Assembly (NCBI GenBank): GCA_937874815.1
Contig: CALNBW010000146.1
Location: 1 to 7,534, forward strand
Reading direction: 5' to 3'
DNA from: an uncultured Bacillota bacterium
GTDB lineage: Bacteria > Bacillota > UBA994 > UBA5500
DNA length: 7,534 nucleotides
Below, piece by piece: positions 1 to 5,763 of this stretch. Every line of letters begins with the position of its first letter. Position 1 is the stretch's first letter. The notes under the pieces are model-generated. The model did not search any database, was not told the DNA's origin, and saw only the letters and a program-made list of their open reading frames with translations. The translations under genes were made by a program, and so were the position numbers.

Positions 1-702
1 AAAGGCACGTACTACGATCTCTGGGCCGGGACCACCCAGCTCCGACTTAATCATGGCATTAACAGCCTTATCGTGCCGTTCCCGATAAGTGGGGTTAGTC
101 TGGGCAGCCTTGGCTGTCTGTCGGGCGCTGGTAAAGCCAGTGCTAATATCGCCTGGATCAATTAACGCCACTTTGATGCCGAAAGGCTTAACCTCCATGC
201 GCAACGACTCGGTCATCGCTTCTACGGCATATTTAGTAGCGCTATACATCGCTTGGAAAGGCAGGGCAAAGAGCCCTGCTACCGAGCCGATGTTAACGAT
301 TAAGCCCTGCTGCTTGGCCCGCATGTGGGGCAATACTTGGCGGCAAACCATCATCATGCCAATCATGTTAGTATCAAAGATGTGATGCGCTTCCTCACGC
401 GAAATATCTTCCACAGCCCCACCTAAAGCATAGCCGGCGCAATTTAGCAGGACACCGATCTCGCCCTCTTGGGCGACCACAAATTCAACCGCCTGTTTTA
501 TCGAATCGTCATTCCCCACGTCGAGGGGGAGCATAGTAAGAAAGCCTGTCTCCTGACGGTATGTTGTGTCTGGTGGAAAAACAGCTTGACGCGAGGTGCC
601 ATAGACATGATACCCCTGCCCGCACAGGTATTCAGCGCAGGCCTTGCCCATACCTGAGGATGCCCCGACCACAAGAGCTACCTTACCGTAGATAAAACTC
701 AT
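1..702 (-). CDS. Short-chain dehydrogenase/reductase, partial (C-terminus off the left edge)
   Basis: Classical SDR oxidoreductase with a Rossmann fold; 234 codons are present and no stop is reached. Visible motifs are the cofactor loop GASSGMG (residues 13-19), LDV (60-62, adenine pocket), NCAG (87-90), the catalytic tetrad N112, S140, Y153, K157 (YSATK) and DPG (about 188-190). R38 at the end of the second beta strand suggests NADP(H) rather than NAD(H), by family knowledge. Two ATG codons lie in tandem at 705 and 702. The GGAGG site ends 4 nt before the first and 7 nt before the second, so the start at 702 is preferred, though 705 is possible. Substrate cannot be told from the sequence. 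The gene diverges from the sodium-pump operon. The family call is secure, the substrate unknown. Confidence 0.93.
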   Translation of the reverse strand, partial: MSFIYGKVALVVGASSGMGKACAEYLCGQGYHVYGTSRQAVFPPDTTYRQETGFLTMLPLDVGNDDSIKQAVEFVVAQEGEIGVLLNCAGYALGGAVEDISREEAHHIFDTNMIGMMMVCRQVLPHMRAKQQGLIVNIGSVAGLFALPFQAMYSATKYAVEAMTESLRMEVKPFGIKVALIDPGDISTGFTSARQTAKAAQTNPTYRERHDKAVNAMIKSELGGPGPEIVVRAF

Positions 703-754
703 CATGATTCCTCCCCACTACATTTCCCTCACTAGCATCAGAGGGCAACGTTAC

Positions 755-821
755 ATTAATTCGCCATGCCAGCGGGGAGAACCTGCTTGCCATCCCAGGA
801 GGCAAAAATAGGCGAATTAAT
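755..821. repeat. 11-bp perfect inverted repeat in the divergent intergenic region
   Basis: ATTAATTCGCC at 755-765 is matched exactly by GGCGAATTAAT at 811-821, with 45 bp between the arms. A smaller stem, TTGCC at 787-791 with GGCAA at 801-805, is nested inside, so the whole could form a two-tier hairpin. No T-run follows on either strand, so a terminator is unlikely. The right arm ends 12 bp before the -35 box of the riboswitch promoter. It may be a regulator-binding site or a leader hairpin of the dehydrogenase transcript; function is not known. Confidence 0.6.
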
Positions 822-833
822 GCCCCCCGCTTA

Positions 834-863
834 TTGACAATCTGCTACTAGCTGTACTATGAT
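834..863 (+). promoter_or_regulatory. Sigma-A-type promoter of the riboswitch and Na+-pump operon
   Basis: The -35 box TTGACA (834-839) is a perfect consensus match. TATGAT (858-863, 5 of 6 matches) lies 18 bp further on. TACTAT at 855-860 is an alternative -10 with a poor 15-bp spacer. The predicted transcription start is near 869-871, exactly where the riboswitch P1 strand begins, which supports both calls. Confidence 0.8.
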
Positions 864-870
864 TAGTAAC

Positions 871-974
871 GAGAAAAGGGAGTAATCCGTCGCCCCGGCG
901 ACTATCTCGGCCGTCAACACGGTGACAACCACCCGGTCGAGATGCAAGTAGTTTTTGAGGATGAGACTTTTGTC
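871..974 (+). promoter_or_regulatory. yybP-ykoY-type (metal-ion) riboswitch aptamer
   Basis: Read directly: P1 pairs 871-878 with 967-974 (one mismatch). It is followed by the loop GGGAGUA (878-884). A GUCGC/GCGAC hairpin (889-893/898-902, loop CCCG) comes next. A 10-bp stem (904-913/934-943, one G-U) opens into a one-sided 7-nt bulge UCAACAC (914-920), then GGUG/CACC (921-924/930-933). The 3' side returns as GAGACUUUU into P1. This order matches, from memory, the yybP-ykoY Mn2+ riboswitch: AAAGGGGAGUA after P1, and CG-UCAA-plus-3-nt bulge-GUG in the long arm. The UCAA bulge holds the metal-contacting adenine in that family. The fourth helix is weak or absent here. The 3' strand of P1 overlaps the terminator arm, so ligand binding should favour readthrough. 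The gene controlled is not a typical Mn2+ gene, so ligand identity is open. Confidence 0.85.
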
Positions 975-1006
975 TAACGCTTTGTCGTTGGATAAGAGTC
1001 TTTTTT
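965..1006 (+). terminator. Intrinsic terminator, expression platform of the riboswitch
   Basis: A 15-bp hairpin with three G-U pairs joins 965-979 to 986-1000, with the 6-nt loop CTTTGT, followed directly by six T (1001-1006). The 5' arm (965-974) contains the entire 3' strand of riboswitch P1 (967-974), so the two structures exclude each other. This is the layout of a transcriptional ON switch. The operon start codon is 43 nt beyond the T-run. Confidence 0.9.
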
Positions 1007-1048
1007 ATTACCCGCAACGCCAAGGCGTAGCTAGGGGGAGGAATTGCT

Positions 1049-2155
1049 ATGGAGAAGTTATTGGTGGGTTTCACTAACATGACCTGGCAGCAAGTAGTGA
1101 TGATCGGGATTGGTTTCGTTCTGATTTACCTGGCAATCAAAAAAGAGTACGAGCCGATGCTGCTGATACCAATCGGGTTCGGTGCCATTTTAGCTAACAT
1201 TCCCTTGTCTTCTGCCGTAGGCGAAAACGGCTTTCTAACTATCCTTTACGAAGCGGGTATTGCTACCGAGTTGTTTCCCATTTTGATCTTTATCGCTGTG
1301 GGGGCGATGATCGATTTCAGCCCTCTACTCAAGCAACCAGTAATGCTGTTCTTTGGTGCTGCTGCTCAGTTTGGCATTTTTGTGGCCATGCTCTTAGCGG
1401 CGTCTACCGGGATGTTTAGCCTGAAAGAAGCGGCCTCTATTGGTATTATTGGGGCCGCTGACGGGCCGACATCCATCTATGTGGCTAACCTTTTCGCGCC
1501 GAATCTGCTTGGCCCTATTTCAGTCGCGGCCTACTCCTATATGGCCTTGGTGCCAATAATTCAGCCTCCAATCATTCGCCTGTTTACTACCAAACAAGAG
1601 CGCATGATTCGCATGGATGCTGATTATGATGCCAAGGTATCGAAAAAGGTACTTATCCTTTTCCCCATTATGGTGACAGTAGTGGCCGGCATCATCTCGC
1701 CGATGAGCGTAGGACTAGTGGGAGCCCTAATGTTTGGCAACTTAATCCGTGAGTGTGGCGTGTTAGAAAGACTATCGCAGTCAGCCCAAAATGAGCTAGC
1801 GAACTTGGTTACCCTCTTGCTGGGAATTACTATCGGCTCCACCATGGTGGCTGAGCAATTCTTAGCTCCGAGCACTCTGATGATCCTGGGGATCGGCTTG
1901 CTCGCCTTCATTTTCGACACGGCTGGCGGAGTACTATTTGCCAAGTTTATTAACCTCTTCCTCAAGGAGAAGGTTAACCCGATGATCGGTGCCGCCGGTA
2001 TTTCTGCTTTCCCGATGTCGGCGAGGATTGTGCAGAAAATGGCCCAGAAAGAGGACCCAACGAACTTCATACTCATGCAGGCTATCGGAGCTAACGTAGC
2101 CGGCCAGATTGGCTCAATCATTGCCGGCGGTGTTTTGCTCGCGTTAGTGGGCTAA
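1049..2155 (+). CDS. oadB: Na+-translocating decarboxylase beta subunit (OadB/GcdB/MmdB family)
   Basis: Integral membrane subunit that couples decarboxylation of carboxybiotin to Na+ export in oxaloacetate, glutaconyl-CoA or methylmalonyl-CoA decarboxylases. The 368 residues match the short family form; enterobacterial OadB is about 430. The protein is strongly hydrophobic with many membrane segments. Key residues are kept: the ADGPTS motif with D138 (equivalent to Klebsiella OadB D203) and NPMIGAAGISAFPMSAR, giving N310, G314, S319 and R326 (N373, G377, S382, R389). A GGAGG site (1037-1041) lies 7 nt before the ATG. Which decarboxylase it serves cannot be decided: no alpha (carboxyltransferase) or biotin-carrier gene is in the window, so the symbol stands for the family. 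It heads an operon behind a riboswitch and is followed 13 nt later by a gamma-like peptide. Confidence 0.93.
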   Translation: MEKLLVGFTNMTWQQVVMIGIGFVLIYLAIKKEYEPMLLIPIGFGAILANIPLSSAVGENGFLTILYEAGIATELFPILIFIAVGAMIDFSPLLKQPVMLFFGAAAQFGIFVAMLLAASTGMFSLKEAASIGIIGAADGPTSIYVANLFAPNLLGPISVAAYSYMALVPIIQPPIIRLFTTKQERMIRMDADYDAKVSKKVLILFPIMVTVVAGIISPMSVGLVGALMFGNLIRECGVLERLSQSAQNELANLVTLLLGITIGSTMVAEQFLAPSTLMILGIGLLAFIFDTAGGVLFAKFINLFLKEKVNPMIGAAGISAFPMSARIVQKMAQKEDPTNFILMQAIGANVAGQIGSIIAGGVLLALVG

Positions 2156-2168
2156 GGAGGGATACACA

Positions 2169-2300
2169 GTGAACCAAGTCACAATCGAGGCCATCAAAAT
2201 CATGGGCGTGGGCATGGGAACGGTATTTTTCGTGCTCTTGGTGTTTTTCGGCCTAGTGAAAGCCATGCAAGCTATTTTCCCTTATAAAGATGAAGCATAG
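2169..2300 (+). CDS. Small membrane peptide, OadG-like gamma subunit of the sodium pump
   Basis: A 43-residue protein from a GTG start, with AGGAGG (2155-2160) 8 nt upstream and overlapping the stop of the beta-subunit gene, so the two are almost certainly co-translated. After about ten polar residues comes one membrane helix (about residues 11-37) beginning GVGMGTVF, a pattern typical of OadG/sodium-pump gamma subunits, then a short charged tail (YKDEA). In known pumps the gamma subunit anchors the alpha subunit to beta and helps assembly. This copy is about half the usual size and lacks the proline-rich or metal-binding C-terminal tail, so it may be only the membrane anchor. The position and motif support the call; the short length leaves some doubt. 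Confidence 0.78.
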   Translation: MNQVTIEAIKIMGVGMGTVFFVLLVFFGLVKAMQAIFPYKDEA

Positions 2301-2317
2301 GTAATCGAAAACTGGTA

Positions 2318-2363
2318 GGGCGTATCGCAAGACGTTTGTTTACAAACGCAACGCGATACGCCC
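2318..2363 (+). terminator. Two-tier hairpin after the pump operon, candidate terminator
   Basis: GGGCGTATCGC (2318-2328) pairs perfectly with GCGATACGCCC (2353-2363). Inside, CGTTTGT (2333-2339) pairs with ACAAACG (2342-2348). It begins 18 nt after the gamma-subunit stop, where a terminator is expected. There is no clean T-run on either side (TAATTCATTTC on plus), so it may be a weak terminator, a mRNA 3'-end stabiliser, or a bidirectional block between the convergent genes. Confidence 0.55.
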
Positions 2364-2412
2364 TAATTCATTTCCCAGCCAAAGTGACCTTCCCCTATTA
2401 CCTTTTTCGTAG

Positions 2413-2433
2413 GGGCGAGATCCTATCTCGCCC
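2413..2433. repeat. Perfect 9-bp hairpin, GGGCGAGAT/ATCTCGCCC
   Basis: Arms 2413-2421 and 2425-2433 are exact reverse complements around a 3-nt loop (CCT). The element lies 22 bp past the stop of the lipid-kinase gene. No T-run follows on the minus strand. The GTAGGGGCG...CGCCC style resembles short palindromic units scattered between genes in many bacterial genomes, which is inference from memory; it could also serve as a 3'-end hairpin. Confidence 0.5.
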
Positions 2434-2455
2434 GCACCAGCGGCACCGGGCGCGC

Positions 2456-3358
2456 CTAGGGTACTAGCATGCGCAGTGCGCCGGGGACAACCCGGATGGT
2501 AGCTGGCAGGCTCCCTTTCTGCTCCCCATCCATGTCCATATAGAGCTCGCCCTCACTCGGGTTAGTTCTACGGATCTCCAGATAATCGGTCTGGAAATAG
2601 GAAACGTGGGGGCTATCAATATGCTCTCCCTTCATAATCCGGAAAAACAGCGATAACAGGTGCTCCAGGCCTGAGCGGCGAATAATGCAAACATCGAATA
2701 GACCATCGCTAATTCCAGCTTCCGGGCAAATCTGTTTAAACCCCCCGACACTTGGCGTATTGGAGATGATAAATATCAGGGCCTGTTCCTCAAAAGTTTC
2801 GCCGCCACAGGTTAGCTCCAAGGAATAGCTACGAAACAAATTTAGCGGGAGACTAATAGCACCAGCCAAGTAGTAAGCTAGCTCGCCCAGTACCATTTTA
2901 ATTTCTCGCGGCACCTTATAAGAAATATCGGTAAAAAGACCACCGGCAAAGACGTTAAGGAAATAGTCGTCCCCGACTTGCCCCACATCAACCGGCATAA
3001 TCTTGCCGCTGCGAACCATTTTGCAGTAACCCGCTATATCATTAGGCACTTGCAGATACTGACCAAAGTCGTTGACTGTACCAGCAGGCATAACGGCTAC
3101 CGGAATGCCAGAACCACCTGTTAAGAGACCGTTAACAACCTCGTGAATAGTTCCGTCGCCACCGACGGCAACCACCAGGTCATACTCGCCCTCTTTCAAC
3201 TCTAGCGCTGCTTCATAACCTTCGTTTCTAGCTTGTGTGTAGAAGAAATCTACATTTCGCCATACGCCCTCTTGCAGAAGTTGTTCTGACACTCCATCCA
3301 CATTCTGTTGCACAATTTGCTTACCGGATGTGGGGTTGACTATGAACTTAACGTTCAT
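2456..3358 (-). CDS. Diacylglycerol kinase family lipid kinase (DgkB/YegS/BmrU type)
   Basis: A soluble lipid kinase of 300 residues, the usual family size. It likely phosphorylates diacylglycerol or a related lipid with ATP at the membrane surface, recycling lipid for phosphatidate synthesis. Motifs: NPTSGK (8-13), VVAVGGDGT (62-70, nucleotide loop with D68), PAGTVNDF (91-98), PEAGISDG (212-219, with the likely catalytic D218) and MDGE (276-279). The frame extends upstream to a GTG at 3388 without a Shine-Dalgarno site. The ATG at 3358 is chosen because the conserved NPTSGK begins seven residues later and AAGGGGG lies about 9 nt upstream. Exact lipid substrate is not determined. The leader carries alternative small hairpins (3383-3403), for example AAGCAC/GTGCTT. 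It is a single-gene unit, convergent with the sodium-pump operon. Confidence 0.93.
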   Translation of the reverse strand: MNVKFIVNPTSGKQIVQQNVDGVSEQLLQEGVWRNVDFFYTQARNEGYEAALELKEGEYDLVVAVGGDGTIHEVVNGLLTGGSGIPVAVMPAGTVNDFGQYLQVPNDIAGYCKMVRSGKIMPVDVGQVGDDYFLNVFAGGLFTDISYKVPREIKMVLGELAYYLAGAISLPLNLFRSYSLELTCGGETFEEQALIFIISNTPSVGGFKQICPEAGISDGLFDVCIIRRSGLEHLLSLFFRIMKGEHIDSPHVSYFQTDYLEIRRTNPSEGELYMDMDGEQKGSLPATIRVVPGALRMLVP

Positions 3359-3433
3359 GGCTTCTAGCCCCCTTTGGTTACTAAGCACCTTGCTTAAGTG
3401 CTTGTCATTCCCCTAATTAAGAACTCTAACTAC

Positions 3434-3439
3434 ATTATA
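3434..3439 (-). promoter_or_regulatory. Consensus -10 box for the lipid-kinase gene
   Basis: The minus strand reads TATAAT here, placing transcription start near 3427 and giving a leader of about 70 nt. No recognisable -35 box lies 16-18 bp upstream and no TGn extension is present, so the promoter may be weak or activator-dependent. Confidence 0.5.
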
Positions 3440-3479
3440 CACTAGCGATGGCATTCTGAGGGCAGTTGACAAGGCAACC

Positions 3480-3513
3480 AAAAAGGTAGCAGCCCTGGCT
3501 AGGATTGCTACCT
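3480..3513 (-). terminator. Intrinsic terminator of the former mscL gene, now ending sdaAB-sdaAA
   Basis: On the minus strand an 8-bp stem, AGGTAGCA (3513-3506) with TGCTACCT (3491-3484), encloses a 14-nt loop and runs into TTTTT (3484-3480). It starts 7 nt after the mscL-frame stop codon. On the plus strand a T-run also follows a few bases later (GTGCTTTTT), so some bidirectional activity is possible. Confidence 0.8.
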
Positions 3514-3520
3514 GTGCTTT

Positions 3521-3637
3521 TTAGTGTTTCTTTTTCAGCAGATCCCGTATTTCGGTTAAGAGTACTTCCTCCGGTTTGGCGGCAGGTGGAGCGGCGGGCT
3601 GAGCTTCTTCCACTTTTATGGGCGGGACAATGTCTTG
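3521..3637 (-). pseudogene. mscL: mscL remnant: C-terminal tail of the large mechanosensitive channel
   Basis: A minus-strand frame different from sdaAA encodes 38 codons ending in a stop at 3521-3523. It contains VEEAQPAAPP and then EEVLLTEIRDLLKKK, the highly characteristic C-terminal linker and helical bundle of MscL, the pentameric channel that opens under hypo-osmotic stress. A full MscL is about 130-150 residues; both membrane helices and the start are missing, and the frame is closed upstream by a TGA at 3638-3640. Upstream DNA is the sdaAA coding sequence. The mscL terminator is kept just downstream. A deletion joining sdaAA to the end of mscL explains this best; an assembly join is the alternative. 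No ribosome site or start is visible, so it is not expected to be translated. Confidence 0.8.
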
Positions 3638-4521
3638 TCAACGCAATAACTGTTCAGTTCCCCGTTAGTTAATTTGCTGGCAATATGCTTAGCCGTCTTG
3701 CTAGCAGCAATCCCACCAAGGGCCGTCTCTCGCAATTCAACAGGCAATTGCTTACCCACTCGATACATGGCTTCGATTACTTCATCGGCAGGAATTACAC
3801 TGTCTTGGCCTGCCAAGGCCATATCCGCACTGATAATGGCATTGACTGCCTGGGAAGCATTGCGGTAGGAGCAGGGCAACTGCACCATGCCCGCAACCGG
3901 GTCGCAAACCAGCCCCATGCAATTCATCAGGGCGATGGCAACGGCGTTGGCGCAAGCCTCGGGGCTACCACCGGCCAGGGAAACAATTGCGGCTGCCCCC
4001 ATGGCACCGGCAGCGCCGCACTCTGCCTGACAGCCGCCCTCCGCTCCAGATACAGTCGCATTCTTGGTAATCACTGCGCCTACGCCTGAAGCAACCAGCA
4101 AAGCATTGAGCAGCTGTTTACGAGTGCTGCCAAGCTTTTGCCCCGTAGCAAGCAAGACTGCTGGCAATACACCGCTGGCCCCGCCAGTAGGGGCTGCGCA
4201 TACTAGGCCCATAGCAGCGTTAACCTCACTGCCCGATAGAGCCATAGCCATGACGTTATTCAAGTAATCGCCGCTGAGAGCTTGCCCGTAGTTATGCTGC
4301 TTGGCAGCCTGTCCCGAAATTAACCCGCCGATCATCTCCTGCGGCTGAGCTAAGGCTTTCTGAGCACTCGCTGTCATCACTTCATAATGGCGATCGAGCG
4401 ATTCATAGACCTCCTGCTCAGTTTTGTCGGTAAAGGCCATTTCGTTTTCCAATATGACCTGGGACAACGGCAGTTGCCGGCTATTCGCCTGGTCAATCAG
4501 ATCTTGTATCGAATGATACAT
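3616..4521 (-). CDS. sdaAA: L-serine dehydratase, iron-sulfur-dependent, alpha subunit
   Basis: Catalytic subunit of the two-chain, [4Fe-4S]-dependent, PLP-independent enzyme that converts L-serine to pyruvate and ammonia in the cytoplasm. Conserved stretches: CAAPTGGASGVLPA (108-121), EGGCQAECGAAGAMGAAA (161-178) and GLVCDPVAGMVQLPCSYRNA (203-222). Cluster ligands are probably among C164, C168, C206 and C217. AGGAGG sits 7 nt before the ATG, and the gene starts 11 nt after the sdaAB stop. The length is 301 residues, but similarity to the family appears to end near GGIAASKTAKHIASKL (269-284). The last 17 residues, TNGELNSYCVDKTLSRP, look unrelated, and the stop lies inside the mscL remnant read in another frame. 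The native stop seems to have been lost in a deletion; the core enzyme is intact and probably active. Confidence 0.95.
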   Translation of the reverse strand: MYHSIQDLIDQANSRQLPLSQVILENEMAFTDKTEQEVYESLDRHYEVMTASAQKALAQPQEMIGGLISGQAAKQHNYGQALSGDYLNNVMAMALSGSEVNAAMGLVCAAPTGGASGVLPAVLLATGQKLGSTRKQLLNALLVASGVGAVITKNATVSGAEGGCQAECGAAGAMGAAAIVSLAGGSPEACANAVAIALMNCMGLVCDPVAGMVQLPCSYRNASQAVNAIISADMALAGQDSVIPADEVIEAMYRVGKQLPVELRETALGGIAASKTAKHIASKLTNGELNSYCVDKTLSRP

Positions 4522-4532
4522 CCTCTCGCCTC

Positions 4533-5192
4533 CTACTGAATGACTCTGACTGAGAGTACAACGTCTAAAGCAGCCAGCTGTTGAGTAACCTCAGGTGGAA
4601 TTCTGTCATCCGTCTCAATAACCGTTGTGGCTACATCCCGTCTGGCCACCCGTGAAACCCGCATAATGCCGATATTGATGTCATTAGCAGCGAGCACCTG
4701 GCTAATCTGGCTGATAACGCCCTGTTGATCGCGTTGCTGAATAACGATTGTCGGCTGCTCTGCCGCAACCTCTACAGCTACTCCGTTGATATTGGTGATC
4801 AAAATCCGACCACCCCCGATACTACAACCAACTATCGTGCTCTTACTAGAATCGACATGGGTAAAGGTAATAACGGCGGTATTCTCGTGCACGTCATCGA
4901 GTTCCACTTCAGAGAAACTATAGGCAATACCCCGCGCCGCGGCAATTTCCCGGCTATGCTTGATCTGCTCATCATCCTTAGTTATGCCCAAGACGCCAGC
5001 CAAAAGAGCCAGTTTAGTGCCATGCCCAACGCCGGTCTTAGCAAAGGAGCCGTGTAACGCAAACTCTACCCGCGTGAAGGATTTGGCAGCGATGAGGGCC
5101 GCCACCCGGGCTAGCTTAACTGCTCCGGCAGTATGGCTAGAGCTGGGCCCGATCATGATGGGGCCGATGACGTCAAAGATACTTAAATTCAT
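4533..5192 (-). CDS. sdaAB: L-serine dehydratase, iron-sulfur-dependent, beta subunit
   Basis: Partner of SdaAA; 219 residues, the normal size. The N-terminal domain carries the signature IGPSSSHTAGA (14-24), GSFAKTGVGHGT (48-59) and a glycine triplet GGG (126-128). Residue 60 is K where many relatives have D. A C-terminal ACT domain (about 147-219, TIVIQQRDQQGVISQIS onward) is the usual allosteric, serine-binding module of this subunit. An in-frame ATG exists at 5207, but it overlaps the Shine-Dalgarno site; GGGAGG lies 7 nt before the ATG at 5192 and the family N-terminus (M-x-LSIFDVIGP) fits that start. First gene of the sdaAB-sdaAA operon. A perfect 12-bp palindrome (5215-5226) lies 22 bp upstream and could be an operator. 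Confidence 0.95.
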   Translation of the reverse strand: MNLSIFDVIGPIMIGPSSSHTAGAVKLARVAALIAAKSFTRVEFALHGSFAKTGVGHGTKLALLAGVLGITKDDEQIKHSREIAAARGIAYSFSEVELDDVHENTAVITFTHVDSSKSTIVGCSIGGGRILITNINGVAVEVAAEQPTIVIQQRDQQGVISQISQVLAANDINIGIMRVSRVARRDVATTVIETDDRIPPEVTQQLAALDVVLSVRVIQ

Positions 5193-5214
5193 ACCTCTCC
5201 CTCCCATATAGAAT

Positions 5215-5226
5215 GTGTTGCAACAC
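5215..5226. promoter_or_regulatory. Perfect 12-bp palindrome GTGTTGCAACAC before sdaAB
   Basis: The sequence is fully self-complementary and sits between the divergent sdaAB and DUF3842 genes, close to the sdaAB Shine-Dalgarno site. This size and symmetry suit a dimeric repressor site. No recognised regulator consensus was matched, and no clear sdaAB promoter was found to relate it to. Confidence 0.45.
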
Positions 5227-5292
5227 TAACAACAGGACCCTAGAAGTGAAGCTATCGCCCCTACTAATGACAGGAGGAGGCTATCGCTTTCA

Positions 5293-5301
5293 TGATATAA
5301 T
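5293..5301 (+). promoter_or_regulatory. Extended -10 promoter of the DUF3842 gene
   Basis: TGATATAAT is a full extended -10 (TGn plus consensus TATAAT at 5296-5301), 51 bp before the start codon. No good -35 box lies 17 bp upstream, which extended -10 promoters tolerate. GCTATCGC occurs twice in direct orientation just upstream (5251-5258 and 5280-5287). Confidence 0.65.
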
Positions 5302-5352
5302 TTATCTGCAAAGAGACTACACTAAAGAGTGTTCATTTAAGGAAGTGAAAAC

Positions 5353-5763
5353 ATGATTATCGTTATTGATGGCCAGGGTGGCAAAATAGGCAAAATGATG
5401 GTGGAACAGCTCAAGCAAAAACTGCCTTCGGCCTACATTATTGCCATTGGCACTAACAGCATAGCAACTGCGACCATGCTCAAGGCGGGGGCAGATGCTG
5501 GGGCTACTGGAGAAAACCCGGTATTGGTAAACGCCAAGCAGGCGGACATCATTGTGGGGCCATTAGGGATAATTATTGCTGATGCCCTATTAGGAGAAAT
5601 AACGCCACATATGGCACAGGCTATCAGCCAAAGCCACGCACAAAAGGTCTTGCTTCCAGTCAATAAATGCCACACTACTATTGTTGGCCTCAAGGACATT
5701 ACCTTGAGCGAGGTTGTGGCCTTAGCAGTAGCTGAAGTAGAACAGCTTATAGGGAAAGAATAA
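5353..5763 (+). CDS. DUF3842 family protein (function unknown)
   Basis: A 136-residue cytoplasmic protein recognised as DUF3842, a small conserved family of Bacillota. The N-terminus IVIDGQGGKIGK (3-14) resembles a Rossmann-type nucleotide-binding loop. Other strongly family-like stretches are IGTNSIATATMLKAGAD (32-48), GATGENPVLVNA (50-61), DIIVGPLGIIIADALLGEIT (65-84) and LLPVNKCH (100-107). It has no signal peptide or membrane helix of clear length. GGAAG lies about 8 nt before the ATG. Biochemical role is unknown; the gene order gives no firm hint, since it diverges from serine dehydratase and overlaps the neighbouring kinase gene tail to tail by 17 bp. Family call is confident, no activity is claimed. 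Confidence 0.88.
   Translation: MIIVIDGQGGKIGKMMVEQLKQKLPSAYIIAIGTNSIATATMLKAGADAGATGENPVLVNAKQADIIVGPLGIIIADALLGEITPHMAQAISQSHAQKVLLPVNKCHTTIVGLKDITLSEVVALAVAEVEQLIGKE

Noticed and set aside
817..1080. Minus-strand open frame of 87 codons over the riboswitch
   Set aside because: It covers a structured leader with promoter, aptamer and terminator on the other strand, and has no protein-family resemblance.
1624..2121. Long minus-strand open frame of 165 codons opposite the beta-subunit gene
   Set aside because: It is antisense to a well-conserved OadB-family gene, has no recognisable domain, and its openness follows from the codon use of the real gene.
3359..3388. Upstream GTG start extending the lipid kinase by ten residues
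   Set aside because: It has no Shine-Dalgarno site, and the family N-terminus fits the ATG at 3358.
3435..3641. Minus-strand frame of 68 codons behind sdaAA
   Set aside because: Its translation has no family resemblance, while a neighbouring frame over the same bases gives the clear MscL tail.
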